From Bemisia tabaci (taxonomy: Eukaryota > Arthropoda > Insecta > Hemiptera > Aleyrodidae), in assembly GCF_918797505.1 (NCBI RefSeq), contig NC_092797.1, forward strand, positions 1,488,001 to 1,552,000: a DNA stretch of 64,000 bases, read 5' to 3'. The notes under the pieces are model-generated. The model was not told the origin of the DNA. It searched no databases and was given only the letters and a program-made list of their open reading frames with translations. The first letter of the stretch is position 1, and each line of letters opens with the position of its first letter. The translations under genes were made by a program, and so were the position numbers. Below, piece after piece: positions 12,072 to 24,409 of the stretch.

Positions 12072-12162
12072 TGCATGATGCAGTCAAAAATATAAATTGA
12101 ATGTCATTGATTGATGTATATTCTGAATTTCCAAATGCATCCAGTGTTCACCGTATTTAAAA

Positions 12163-12622
12163 TAGAACCCAGAGTTAAGACATCTCGATTATCAAGTGGC
12201 TTGGGCAGGCCATGGTCTCACAAAAGTGTGCACCCAAACGAACGATATCGAGGGATAAGGATAAGGAATTCTGCGATGTTTATCATCCAAAAACAGTAAC
12301 ATCAACAAATTGAACAAAACTGATGAAAACCTAACCAAAGAAATTGCAATGAAATAAAATGAGATTGATTTGTGAAAAAATGTTTTAATTTATGTTCATT
12401 TTGGTGCGATGAAAGTAACAATTTACTCTTGATAAATCACAACTGGGTTATTTTCCCATTATTTTTGTTTACTTTCGAGCCACTGCCATCTTGGTGCACT
12501 CTTTTGTGACTCCATGCGCGAGAACCAATCAGAATTGGCTTTTTTTTAGGCCTCTTTCAGCCCAACCAGAGCTCAACCAAGCCCGACCAGAATTGAGATG
12601 TCGTAACTCTGAGGTATGAAGG
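12163..12622. mobile_element. Family K TIR element, copy 1
   Basis: TAGAACCCAGAGTTAAGACA ... TGTCGTAACTCTGAGGTA. Internal CATCTTGGTGCACTC and GCACCCAAACGAACGATATC are shared with 30.75 kb. Confidence 0.65.
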
Positions 12623-12624
12623 GG

Positions 12625-14215
12625 TAGAGAAATGAAGAACTTGAAAAAGATCGAAAGTGGAGAAAGAGGGAAAAGTAGCGCACTCTAGCGTGAAACTCGG
12701 GCGGAAGTTAAGAGATTGCTCCGCTAATTAGAACACTAACGACAGCAAGCCTAGCAGATAATTGCTCATTTTCATCCGTGATCCAGATATTCTACCGCCC
12801 CTCCCCCTCCCCCTCCCATCCACATGAAAAAGAATGCTCATCGCACCGTGTAAGTGCTCTTGTGACGGTGTGCGAATCTCATCCACGATTTAGCTCCGAA
12901 CAAATGCACTGAAAATATGATTCAAAAGCCTTTTTTTTAAAGAAAAGAAAAAAAATAATAAAAAAAATTAAATTAATTAATCAACGAAAATTGTCTCAAA
13001 TTTAAAAGAACTTTTTAATATGTTTTCATATTTCAGGAATTTTTCCGTGAATGACATAGATATTTTGAATGCAAATGAAGTTCTTGCAATTCGAAGAAAG
13101 CTACTTTCGTCGCCGATGACTACTTTATTTTTCTTAAATAAAGAAAATTATTCACTGAATTGATTTTTTTCTACATTAAAACTATTGTCTAACTTTAGTC
13201 GTTTGTTGAAGTTAGGAGTAGTTTAAAGTAACTTTCTCTGCGACTCATCAATAATTTCGTCCTATAAGTTGCCTTAATCGTTTTGAAAAATTTGGATTAA
13301 ATTATTTTGGTGAGTCGCGGAAAAAGTTACTTTAAACTACTTTTAAATATAAATCTCCCGATCAAGGAGAGTTTTTCCCAATTAAGAAAACGAAGAGCAA
13401 TGTTTTCAACGTAAAATGTTTCCTATGAAGCTAGTTTACAGAATGTTTCATCTAAAACTCGACTTCATCAAAGCTACGGGGGGAGGAGGGGGGGGGGCGA
13501 AGTCTGATGCCTGTTTTGGCTACGTCACGGGTTAACGGAGGGATAGTGAATTGGGGTAAAAGTGTGGGATAACATATGCATGTCCCGAAACTACAGTATT
13601 CAGAGACCGGAGTGGACTAATTACGGTCAGAAATATAATCATCTTCCGATTTTTTATTCATAGCACACGGTTGGAGTCATACTCCGTGTTATTACGCATC
13701 ATGATTCCTATCGCATTGTGAATGAACATAATTTGCACTAGTGTCTCTGCCTGCATCATTATGCGGTCAAAGATCAAGATGGAATAAACTATGGTATACA
13801 TTAGCAGTGTTGATGACGTCACTTAAAATGAGCAAAACCAAGATTTTGTGTGTGAGTGTAAAAGGAGGGGAGAGGAACGGAATGATATCTCATCAAGAGG
13901 AGTCTTAGGAGTACGAAATAGCGCGCTCAAGAGACAATTTTGTATTAGGTATCGAAAAAAATTTCCAAGAATGATCGAAAGTCAAATAATTTTTTCGTAA
14001 AACCATCCACATTTTCTGAAAGGATCAAGGAGCAATTGGTGGGGGGGGGGGGGACCAGGCCTCCGCCAGCCCCCCTCTCCCACTGCACAAAATTTTGTTC
14101 GAGAATAATATCTCAAATCGCATTATTGGACGTTTTCAGAAATTTGGCGGCTGGTCAATTCTTCCATTAGATTTAACCTCGCAACACGATTTTTTTACGC
14201 GAAAACGTACAGATG
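12625..14215. other. Non-genic stretch with G/C runs
   Basis: Apart from the 13.2 kb palindrome, only homopolymer runs (G at about 13485 and 14040) and AT-rich DNA are visible. Confidence 0.5.
13217..13342. repeat. 126-bp palindrome
   Basis: AGTAGTTTAAAGTAACTTTC pairs with GTTACTTTAAACTACTTT; inner words GCGACTCATCAATAATTTCG / TGGTGAGTCGCGG. Confidence 0.8.
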
Positions 14216-14217
14216 TG

Positions 14218-14468
14218 CTGCCGTGCTAAGGAAAAACGCCGTATGAGCCTTCAAGCGTTGCATAATTTCCTATAATAAATCAAGAATTTTCGGGAAAATT
14301 TGTAGACGCTTTTTCTTCAATTTTTTAGATCATTTTGCTCGCATTTTCATCTGAAACCTATAAATTCCAAGGAAAAATATCCATAGCTTCCTTCAAAAAT
14401 AAACATTTTATTGGAGGAAATTTGGCAACTCTCGAATTTTCATAAGGCGTACTTCCTTAGCACGGCGG
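14218..14468. mobile_element. Family A MITE, copy 3
   Basis: Ends CTGCCGTGCTAAGGAAAAAC and CTTCCTTAGCACGGCGG, with the usual AAATTTGGCAACTCTCGAAT on the right arm. Confidence 0.8.
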
Positions 14469-14781
14469 TGTGAGGAGGGCAACCTCACCCCCCCCCCCCC
14501 GCGAACTGCAGATTTTGACGTTCCCGCCCTTAAACATGATTGTAGCGGACCCATTAAAGCACGGTCGGTGGGCGGTATGGGGATGATTTCTTAATAATAA
14601 TTTTTTATCGGCATTTTTGAAGTTATGAGACGACGCGTGTGGTCGAGGTCGAAGATAAAATACTTTTGATAAAACAACATGAGAATCCCTAAAAAATTAA
14701 ATAAATTCACTGACACATGGTAAAAACGTTTCGTGGTTAGCGCCTCACGCAAACGCGGGTGCCTATACGGCCCCCGGCAGT

Positions 14782-14930
14782 GGCGATTTTGCAAGTTGGC
14801 AACACTGTTCCTCTTCGTTTAAATTCATCAAAAATATCGATTGCAGGTGAGGCAAGGTGCCTTGCCAGGAATCGATTGTTTTACATACATTTAAATGGAG
14901 AGAAGCAATATTGCCAACTTACAAAATCGC
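14782..14930. mobile_element. Small TIR element, 149 bp
   Basis: GGCGATTTTGCAAGTTGGCA and TGCCAACTT-type inverse ending ACAAAATCGC. Preceded by CAGT, recalling hAT-type CAGTGGCG ends. Confidence 0.6.
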
Positions 14931-15022
14931 TAACACTAGCCTCTGGATCCACAACACATGACTGAGAGACTTTAACGCAGAAATAGAAAGAAAGGCGAAG
15001 AAAAGAAAGGACCTAAGCGTTA

Positions 15023-15358
15023 CAGGGTTGCCACAGAATTTAGAAAATGAAATTCCTTGACAACTCCCTGATTTCCCTGAAACATATTGATGAAATTCTC
15101 TGACAATTGAAGATGTGACGGATGGTTAAGAAGACATAATTGAAAATAGTTTTCAGGCAAAATTTGTTGTGCGAAACCTCAAACCCATTCTAGAAAATAA
15201 CAAACAACCACACAACAAATGACATGAGCGATGGGTGATTTAAAAATTTTTCCTGACATTTTCGTCATCTTCGTCATTTTCCCTGACATTTCCCGGGTTT
15301 CCCTGACTTTTTAAAATTCCCTGACATTTCCCAGGTTTCCCTGACTGTGGCAACCCTG
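15023..15358. mobile_element. 336-bp TIR element, TA-flanked
   Basis: The 15-bp TIR CAGGGTTGCCACAGA is inverted as CTGTGGCAACCCTG, flanked by TA (15021-15022, 15359-15360). The right arm holds repeated TTTCCCTGACATTTCCC words. Confidence 0.8.
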
Positions 15359-15359
15359 T

Positions 15360-17153
15360 AAATACCTGCACAACTTTTACGCCTATCTTTCATTTAGAAT
15401 CTGTGCACTTGACGGAATCTACTTTGAGGTTTTTGGCCGGTAATATTCAATTGAAAGAGAAAACGACGTTGAGGTCACGATCATGACCGTCAAATTCGTA
15501 TAAATAGAGCTTCAAATCAAGATCCAGCTCATCGCTCCGCTTCGGCCCCACCTAACGCCGCCAAGTTAAACAGAAACCTCGTATCAACATTCTAAGATTT
15601 CTGCCGCTAAAAAATGAATTTCCTAGCTGGATTTCTGTCAAGTTTGTATTGCTTCGAGAATTTTCTTCCTCATTTGACTAACTGAATATAAAAATTTCAT
15701 CGGAAGGGTCGGAAAAAATAAAAATTCCATTTCAGTGCGAATGAAATTTTTCGAAAGTCACGCGTTTCTATTTTTTATTTCAAACATTTTTTTTAACGAA
15801 TAACAAAGGCCGTGAGAATTTCTTTTTTCGTTTTATACTGAAAGTTTGAAGCACGACTTTTTTTTGTCCGAGAGAGTCTTCAACTTTAAGGTTCAAAAGC
15901 GTTTATGTAGCACTGATGCGAATTCGAAAAGTCTCATATTTTCAATCAAGAGTCTCTATACGGGAACCAAATAAAATACGCGCCAAAAGCATTTCTCATT
16001 TCTGGCTAAACTATGTTGTTTTGTCATTTTCTGGATTTTTTACGGAGTTGGGCACTTTACGAAATTTGAGCATCTTTACCCTAGAGTCCCTCATAGAGAG
16101 AGAGTTGAGACAACGCGGCTCATGGATGTCACAAACGGGAATAAATATTACCCAAATCGGAAGTTTTTTGTATAATCTTTGATCAACACATTCCCGAATT
16201 CCTGTCTCTGTTCATTCTCTCATTCCATTTTTTCCTAGGTTTGGAGACTTAAACGCAAGGATAAGAAAGTGCGCGCGATTTTGCAGCTAAAACAGGAGTG
16301 TTTATTAATTACTCAACGCACTGTGTCGGCATTTTTGACACCCCCCTCCCCTAGAGTCTCTTTATACTGAGAGTTAAGATAACCCCTCCCCCCTCATGGA
16401 GTCACAAACTGGAATAAAGATTACACAAATTGAAAGTTTTTCATAATCTTTGATCGGCCTATTTATAAATTCTTTTCTCCGTTCCTTCTCTCATTCCGTT
16501 TATTTCTTTCCAAGCCTGTAATTCCCCGGTCCATTCCAGTTCATAATCTTTGCAATTGGGGAAAATGTAATCTTAATTCCCGTTTGTGACACTGTGGAAT
16601 CCTAAAATACGGGAACCAATCAGAAATAGATTTGCATTGTCTTTATTCTCAATAAAAGGGACTCTAATATGCACTACATCTCTCCAGAATAATATTTATT
16701 TTTTAGAGATTAGGCAACGCTGGAATGCTTATACGCCGTTTTTCCTTAAAGTGGCAAAACAGTCCAGGTTATCTCGCCTCAACGAATCTGTCGACATGGA
16801 CAGGTGCTCAATCTCGTCGCATCTTGAGCCGCGAGTGAGAAAAAAAAATAAAATAAAATAATCGCGATAGTTGTTAGTTGTTCTGGAATAAAAGACGAGG
16901 CATGTCATATCGGTTTCGTTCTTATTCCGCCATCGGCGCCATAATTATTTCGTTCAGAGAATCGAAACGGGTCATGCGGTTTCGGAGCCGGTGCAACTGT
17001 TCCCCGAAATGCTTATGTCTTGGATCGTTTATTATGATGGCACTCTTTCGTCCGTGCAGTGCAACCGGCTCTGTTTTTATCCGCCGATGAGTGAGACAAA
17101 TCAATCCACATTTTTCCATCGGAATGGGCCATAGTTGCGCTGGTAACAGACTT

Positions 17154-17187
<34 letters not shown>

Positions 17188-17600
17188 AAAATGATAAAAA
17201 AGTAGGTTACGTAACTTATGAAGGCTCTCCTAAAGCTAGTCCATCATTTCTCCCTTTTATCTATAATAATGAGTCCCTTCCTCCCCCCCCCCCCCCTACC
17301 CGCTCCACCAAAAGGATCGTTCCATTTTCCCTTTGTCTCCTTTGTCTATCGATTTGTCTATCGTTTTCAGTAATCAGCTCGCTGAACACTATTATTCTCA
17401 ACAGTGAGTAATCGGTTTATTCGTTTTATTCGCAGTTTAGCTCGTTATATTTTCAGTTCTCCCCTCAGAAAATATTTTTAAATCTTTCTAATGAAGTTGA
17501 TGGTTTCTCCCTGAGAGAGGTATATATGCATTTCCCATAAAAATTGGACCTAGATCGGAATCTTGTCATACCTTCACCTTTCGTAAAGGAAGGTTAGAGA
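15360..17600. other. Mostly unassigned; K and A fragments, G19 run
   Basis: Family K end fragments near 16090 and 16350, a family A arm at 16690, an inverted pair GAGCCGGTGCAACTG / CAGTGCAACCGGCTC (16986-17073), a long G run at 17165 and a C run at 17282. No gene seen. Confidence 0.5.
16690..16757. mobile_element. Family A fragment (right arm)
   Basis: Contains AGGCAACGCTGGAATG and ACGCCGTTTTTCCTTA only. The left half is absent. Confidence 0.5.
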
Positions 17601-17849
17601 AGTTAAAAAATGGCGGAATCTTTGTTCCCGACCCCCGGGGGGAGGGGGAGGAGGGTCAAAGAAAAATCAACTTCAGGCCATAACTTTTGAAGGGTTGCAG
17701 ATATGGAGTTGAACTTTTTTTTTAAACGAAAGAGCATAAAAAAGCATAAAAGCATAAAAGATGCATATACACCTCTTTTGCGTGAGGAAGAGCAGACTGC
17801 AAGGCTGCGAAGCCTGGGAAAACTCTTTGCGACTGTGTGATGCAATGAA

Positions 17850-18160
17850 ATGGAGGAGCGGAACAAGCTCGGTCGGAGCCGCAACTTGAGTGAGGATTTG
17901 GTGGAAATAAATTGCGGTCTCGTCTGCTGGCTCCCGACTGGGACTTTCTCCCTAATCCAGGTCCGGGGCCCGGGCCCGGGCGCGATAAACGATCGCGATG
18001 ATTTTCGTGCCGTGCTTTCCTCCCGCCAAAGCGACGCAACCTCAACGAGCCGTTTAACGCAAACGCACGCACCGGCACCGTCCCCAGCTCGTAACGTAAT
18101 ATTCATTTCAGCTTACCTCCCGCGCCCAAGCCGCACTAGGGTCCTTCTTCTTACAAGTAT
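17850..18160. other. GC-rich island with a possible splice donor
   Basis: Clearly richer in CG dinucleotides than its flanks, with GGGCCCGGGCCCGGGCGCG at its centre. On the minus strand GCGGGAG|GTAAGC resembles a donor. Frames are open in both directions because stops are rare in GC-rich DNA. It could be a promoter or 5' exon of an unseen transcript. No protein is recognised. Confidence 0.3.
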
Positions 18161-18189
18161 TCAACACGACGTCGCGACGTACGGGTATA

Positions 18190-18443
18190 CTGCCGTCTTA
18201 AGGAGAAACGCCGTGTGATCATTCGAAAGTTGCCAAATTACCTTCGACAAAATGTTTATTTTTGAGGAAAGTTATGAATATTTTTCCCTGAAATTTTCAG
18301 GAACTTTAGGTAAAATTGCGAACAAAATTATCTGAAAAATTGGGAGGAAAATATATTCATACGTTTATCAGGGAATTCGCGTTTTATTCAGGGAAATTTG
18401 GCAACGCCTGAAGTTCATACGGCGTTTTTCCTTAGCACGGCTG
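18190..18443. mobile_element. Family A MITE, copy 4, TA-flanked
   Basis: 254 bp between TA dinucleotides (18188-18189 and 18444-18445), consistent with a 2-bp TA target duplication as in Tc1/mariner-type elements. Ends CTGCCGTCTTAAGG and CCTTAGCACGGCTG. Confidence 0.8.
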
Positions 18444-18593
18444 TAGGGATAGGGGTCTGTTGCTACTCTCCTCGTTCCAAGATTAAATCATTGGGTGTTT
18501 TCAGCCTAGTCTTATAGACTCGGGTCTAGGGATTCCTATCATACGCCAAACTCACATTAGATATTGGCAGGAAGACGAACAGATAAGATGCAA

Positions 18594-18970
18594 GATGATG
18601 ATTATGACGATGATGACGACGATGGACGATGATGATGAAGAAGACGAGGAAGAAGACATAAAAAGAGGGGGAAAAAATGAAAAACAAAGAAGAAGACGAA
18701 AAGGAGAAAGACATGAAAGAGAAAGGAAAGAGCAAGGAGAGGAAAATAAGAGAATGAGGAAAAATAAGGTAATGGAAAGGAATAATACATTTTTCATACA
18801 TTTTTCATTCGCCCTATATCTTTCCTTTCTTCCAACTCTTTCTCCTCTTTCTCCTCTTTCTAATCCTCCTTCTATTTCTTCTTCTTTTTATCTTTCTCTG
18901 CCTTCCTCTCTTTCTCCTCCATTTTTAATTTTACCTCTCCCTCTTTTTCCTTCCCGTTTTCCTCCACCCT
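18594..18970. repeat. Adjacent polypurine and polypyrimidine tracts
   Basis: About 190 bp of G/A-rich sequence beginning with GATGATGATTATGACG-type triplets is followed within about 30 bp by about 150 bp of C/T-rich sequence on the same strand. The halves can pair loosely. ORFs here are simple-repeat shadows. Confidence 0.8.
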
Positions 18971-19339
18971 CCATGTTTCAGAGCCACCAGATCCGTCATT
19001 GACGTAACAATAATTATTTGATTACTTCCCTCCTATTGCAGAATTCTGGTCCCTGACCATGGTGCGCCACTGTATGGTTTTCTATATGGTTTCACTATAT
19101 GGTTGTATTGTGCCCCTCGCGCATTCGCTCCTGCCCGAGCATGCGCATCGTCGCCGCCACGCCACGCGCACCGCGGTGCGGCTTCGGTGCGACGAGAAAG
19201 TGAGATAATGGACTCGATTGCGAATCGCGAGCCGTGCGCCATGCGCCATGCGATGGGCTCCAGAAAACGACCCCGGAACGCTAAACAACCAAAGTTCACG
19301 TTACGTCAACGAGAAACGGGACCCTCGCCAAGGTGCTCT

Positions 19340-19716
19340 GCTTGGATCGATGTACCTGCCGTTTAAACCTATGGAAAAGCATCGATTATACCTAAATTGG
19401 GGGGCTTGGAGAAAAATACGCATAAGTGCAGTTTTTGTTATTTCGAGAAACACGAGTTTGAAGCCTCAAATTTACATGGATCCTTAGGTATGCCGCGGTG
19501 GAAAGAAAGTTCAAACTGACTCTCTGATGCTTAAAAATCGGAATTGAAGGTCGGATTTTTCATGGAATATGCATTAAGACTAGTTTTACATGAAATCATT
19601 AATATCTCAATATTTTCAAAAACTACACTAAACTTATGCGCCTTGTCCTTCAAGCCCCTCAAGTGATAATTTTTTACCATAGTTTCGAAAGGGGAAATAT
19701 CGATGGTTGGCATGGA
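19340..19716. mobile_element. Family B fragment split by a family N element
   Basis: CCTATGGAAAAGCATCGATT on the left and TACCATAGTTTCGAAAGGGG on the right are family B arms. Between them lies a family N TIR element. Confidence 0.55.
19399..19662. mobile_element. Family N TIR element, copy 1
   Basis: About 264 bp. The left arm GGGGGCTTGGAG...ATACGCATAAGTGCAG is inverted on the right as ACTTATGCGCCTTGTCC...AAGCCCCTC. Confidence 0.6.
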
Positions 19717-19719
19717 CGG

Positions 19720-21500
19720 TGACTGCGCCGGAATACAGGAAATTTTTCACGGAGAGGGAGGGTGCCATTAAAGACCGAAATCTGCCCTACCTTAATTGGA
19801 TTTCAACAATTACAGCTCCGGCTTGGAGTCTCCACTGGCTTAGTGGAGAATCTACAGGGATCTAAGTTTGAACCGTCATACTGAACGAGAGTGGTCAAAA
19901 TAGGACTTTTTTTCTCCTATGAAATGTTTTCCGAAAATGAATTTTAAAAGGGGCTAGAGCCCCCTAAAGTTCTGGGAGATAAATCGTTTTTCTTGCCTTT
20001 GGGCAACGGTAATGCACCGAATCTCATGGAAATTGGTATGAACCCTTTGATTTGATACCTTGAATTCATTAGTGATATTAAAAAAATCGCAATCTTAGTT
20101 CAAAGAGGGGTTTCGGAAGGGAGGGGGGTGTCCCCGGCTTAAAGAGGCCAATAGCCTGGTTTTAAGGCGTATAAAAATGGTATTTTGCTTACCCCTGAGA
20201 TCCTGAAATCCCACGTTTAACTAAGATTTTGATTTTTATAATGCCACTGATGAATTCAGTGTGTCAAATGTAATAGACTAATTAACGGCAACCCACGGGA
20301 GACCCTACAGTTGGTCCATCATTTTCTCCCTTGGTCTGTGGGGACCACTTCAACCAACAGGATCGCACCATACTCCTTATGCCTGCTTTGTCTATAGCTT
20401 TGTCTATAAATTTCAACGATCAGCCCGCTGGAGTCCAGTCGTTCAAAATCTTAAGACTTAAGGGGTGAATCAGTTCTATAATTCTAAATGGAGTACGAAA
20501 GGACCCTCCCTCAATCCCTTAAAATTCTAGAGCTGTGAGGAAAGCGCACTGCGCAACTGACCCTATCAAGTCTTTTCATTGGTCGAATTTAATTCAAGAA
20601 ACAGCAGCAGAGGAAGAACAATAGCCAGCCTCACCCTGTGAAGATGAGACTCGAAATCACACATATAATTGCATCGACATGATTGCGTTGAGCTGTTTCA
20701 ACGCTGGTGTCGCTGGCGCTGGCCGCTGGGGCGTCGCGGCGCGGAGCAAGCGGTGGTTAATTATCCTGATTAAGCGTCGCGGCGCTGCGCGGCGCGGCGG
20801 AGCGGTCTCTCGCTGGGGCGTCCGTCTCTATCTTCGGCGTCGTTTCTATGTTAGTCGTCATTTCACACTTGATTACTCGGGGGTTTCGGACAGTTTAATG
20901 TCACTTCTTTAGCGAAAGAAAGCAAGCAGTCGCTGCTGCTGCGTTGCCGGATGGCGACAATTATCGAATGTTCGTGCATCCCAGGTGGGTTTTTTCTTGG
21001 CCAAGTTTGGCGACATTGAACCTCGGGTCGATTCCTATTCGAATTGCGATTGGCCAAGCGGCTGGATGGGCCATTGCTTCGTTGTGACCGCCCGTTGGTC
21101 TGGAGAATTTGACTCCCGACTGCCAAGCTTGGCCGGAAACAAAGGATTTAAATTGGAATCAATTGGGAAACTTCGTGGCCCGGGTTTTTTTGGGGGAGAC
21201 TTTCGACACTGACTCTATCCGCACGGTCAGTGTGTCACTTGTTGGTACCCCGTTGTCATTTTGTACTTCTTCGTCGTTTTTGTCCTTGACATTTCTCGGA
21301 GGACACCGTGGGCTAGCTAGGCTGATTCGGGGGAGGGGGGGGGGGGCTCCTAGAAATGAAAATGTAACATCTGGCCCCCCAGATATTCTGTTTGGTAGAA
21401 AAAATCTTCATTAGCGATAACTCTTTGTTGCAGTGTTCTGTGTGACGATTCGAAAGTATTTTGAGCTAAAGATACTTTTAACAGCGCAATTCATGTTCAG
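19720..21500. other. Unassigned; GC-rich patch at 20.69-20.86 kb
   Basis: A J copy at about 20290-20430 and a GCGGCG-rich patch. ORFs here lack splice support or recognisable domains. Confidence 0.4.
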
Positions 21501-21501
21501 C

Positions 21502-21658
21502 ACTGAAAAAAAAACTCCAGCCGTGGAGGCCGTACTGTATAGACATACCCTACCGCGTTACGGGCTCAGAAGCCGAGAGCTCCACCACCCGAAACTTTCG
21601 GACTCAGAGCTCGGAAGGGACGGTATGTCTACATAGCCCGTGACTTTTTTTTCAGTGA
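21502..21658. mobile_element. Family H repeat, intact copy
   Basis: CACTGAAAAAAAAACTCCAG to GTGACTTTTTTTTCAGTG with ATAGACATACC / GGTATGTCTACATAG inner pairing. Confidence 0.7.
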
Positions 21659-22544
21659 GAAATTAATGAGAAAAATATTATTGATAAAATTGCAAACGAT
21701 ATTGTCTGAAAAATTTGAAAAAAAATATGCAAAATATTTCAAGAAATATTAGGTTTTATTGAGAGAAATATGGCAACGTACAAAAGCTCATACGGCGTTC
21801 TTACTTAGCATGGTGTAGTATGGAGAGGAGGTGTCATAACGAAAAATAATTAATTTGAAGACTTGTGATTCCGATGAATGATTTAACTTTTTTTCGGACG
21901 TCAAATCACGGTCAAAATTTGGAAGTAGCATCTTCGTGCGCGCAAAGCAAGAGTCCCCAGACACAAGACGGCATCGTAAGGAAACCGATTGAATCCCAAA
22001 AAGGTTTCAGAAGTTCATGAAAGTAATAGAAAATTTCAAGAAAATCGCCGAAACTCAGAAGCCGAGAGCTCCACCACCCGAAACTTTCGGACTCAGAGCT
22101 CGGAAGGGACGGTATGTCTACATAGCCCGTGACTTTTTTTTCAGTGAGAAATTAATGAGAAAAATATTATTGATAAAATTGCAAACGATATTGTCTGAAA
22201 AATTTGAAAAAAAATATGCAAAATATTTCAAGAAATATTAGGTTTTATTGAGAGAAATATGGCAACGTACAAAAGCTCATACGGCGTTCTTACTTAGCAT
22301 GGTGTAGTATGGAGAGGAGGTGTCATAACGAAAAATAATTAATTTGAAGACTTGTGATTCCGATGAATGATTTAACTTTTTTTCGGACGTCAAATCACGG
22401 TCAAAATTTGGAAGTAGCATCTTCGTGCGCGCAAAGCAAGAGTCCCCAGACACAAGACGGCATCGTAAGGAAACCGATTGAATCCCAAAAAGGTTTCAGA
22501 AGTTCATGAAAGTAATAGAAAATTTCAAGAAAATCGCCGAAACT
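21565..22544 (+). repeat. Tandem duplication of 489 bp, two near-identical units
   Basis: Every landmark recurs at +489 (for example GCCGAGAGCTCCACCACCCG at 21572 and 22061, AGTAATAGAAAATTTCAAG at 22022 and 22511). I saw no difference between the units by eye. The unit joins half of a family H repeat to a right arm of a family A-like MITE plus unique DNA. Confidence 0.9.
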
Positions 22545-22971
22545 GTCATAGAATTTCGTGTCCTCGTTGGTACGTTTTTTAAGAAATCTGGAGACTTTAA
22601 CGAAAGGTAAAGAATGTAGAGACAGAATAAAAGATGTCATTTCGTGCTGCGGTATAAGAACTTTTTAGTTTTTAAGATTCGTCCATGAGACATGTCATGC
22701 TGTAGAGAAGGCTGAGGGCCCGACAGTGTGTGATGGTAGGCAAAGTTTTGTTGTTGTTGTTGGTTCGGCATTCAATTCTGGGTATTCAGCCTGAATTTTG
22801 ATGGAACGATATGCAGATTGATGCCAAGCGCAGATGGGTTGACAGTTTTTCGCTGATTTGAGTGAAAATATCGACCAGAAATATCAATCTCATATGCGGA
22901 AAAGAGTGACATAGCAAAATGCAGGTAATTTTTCAGGGGGTGGAGACCTGCGTAATAGATGCTTCACGAGC

Positions 22972-23132
22972 AGAAGGGGGCGTGCTTTGCGATTATTCGA
23001 TTGATCTGCCATTCAAACCTCTGGAAAAGGATCAGTAAACAGGATGTTCGCAACGAACATCTTAATAATCGATCTTTTATCATGGCTTCGAATGGAGAAA
23101 TATCGAAAATCGATCATTTACGCTTCGCAACC
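22972..23132. mobile_element. Family B MITE, diverged
   Basis: Contains CGTGCTTTGCGATTATTCG, GGATGTTCGCAACGAACATC and GGAGAAATATCGAAAATCG in palindromic order. Confidence 0.65.
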
Positions 23133-23134
23133 AA

Positions 23135-24140
23135 AATTCAGCGTGGCACAAATGAAGTTCTCAGTCACGAAACGACCCATCTCGGAAAATTGGAATCGTT
23201 CAGGAGACGAAAAGAACTGCGTAACAGGCAAAAAAAGAGCGTTTCTACGCAAAACAGTATGAACATCGTCAAAAATCTGATTTGGGTCGTTTTCAAACTG
23301 ATATATTCACTTTATGAACGGCTCATGATGAGAGAGAGAGAGCACCAACATTAGAATTTTACGGTGTGAAATTCCCAAAATTTCTAAGCATACTGCAGAG
23401 TATGCCCCATGACATGAGAATATGAAGAGACAAGGTCGCGGTCGGGGAGAAGCAAATGCTCTCGTGCTTCAATTTCAACAGCGATCATGGGGCTTTAGTG
23501 TTTGTGCGATCAATGCAATTTGCTCGAGTATACATGGATTGGATCTTAATTCGGACACTCGCCCAACTTCCTAAAAATATAGTCTGACAACTGATTTGAT
23601 TCACAATTATTCTACATCGTAATTTCCTGAAGGCTTCCAAATATGAGTTCCTGCATGATTTTTGGTGTGGTGCCCATGGGGTTTCTCTGATTTTGAATGG
23701 TATCTACAAATTGCTGCCAAATATAATTTCAACGCTGGCATTGACTGCTAAATGGTGACAGGCCGATTGATATCTCACTCGAGACATTTGAAAGGAGAGT
23801 AGTTGCTAACAATCAAATTACATTTATACGAATGTTGACATGTTTCACTCCCTCATCATAGAGAGAAAAATCTCATTAACGACAGTACTTACTCTCTCGA
23901 CGACACGCTCTTTTGAGCGAAACTTTGGTTAAGACCAATCAGGAAGGCTACTCAGTATCCGTAAGCAGGGAAACTGAGTTTTCAATGATACGCACATACA
24001 TCAAAGCCACTTAATGATAATAATTTGTCAATTATATCTATGGAATGAGAATTTCTAATTTATAAAAAGTGAAATCGATGGTCAGTACGTAATTGTAACA
24101 TCATCGTCTCGAAGTTGAGCGGATGTGCTCCGTTTCGTCC
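23135..24140. other. Unassigned AT-rich DNA
   Basis: No exon, TIR or tandem structure noticed. Confidence 0.4.
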
Positions 24141-24142
24141 AT

Positions 24143-24409
24143 TGGAATTGAGGCACTGAATGCAAAAAGGGCACTTCTCGGTTGCAGTGTTTCAAAGTCT
24201 CCTCTAATATTCCATTCACTATGAGGAAAGTGAATGCATCCATTTCACTAAAAATTTTACTGAATATTCCTTATGATTCCACAATTTTTTACAGAAAAGA
24301 ATTCTGAAAAAATCACCCATTGAATTCTTCTCTAAGGGATTAATTCGCAACAGAGATTCTGAAACACTGCAATCGAGAAGTGCTCTTTTCGCATCCAATG
24401 CCTCAATTA
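24143..24409. repeat. 267-bp foldback
   Basis: GGAATTGAGGCACTGAATGC pairs with GCATCCAATGCCTCAATTAC; GAAGTGCTCTTTTCGC with the left GGGCACTTCTCGG region. Confidence 0.75.

Noticed and set aside
17603..18218. Long overlapping ORFs in the 18 kb GC-rich island
   Set aside because: Open in several frames because stops are rare in GC-rich DNA. Only one donor-like site.
18526..19002. ORFs in both directions over the purine/pyrimidine tracts
   Set aside because: Low-complexity Asp/Glu/Lys/Arg or Phe/Ser/Leu products.
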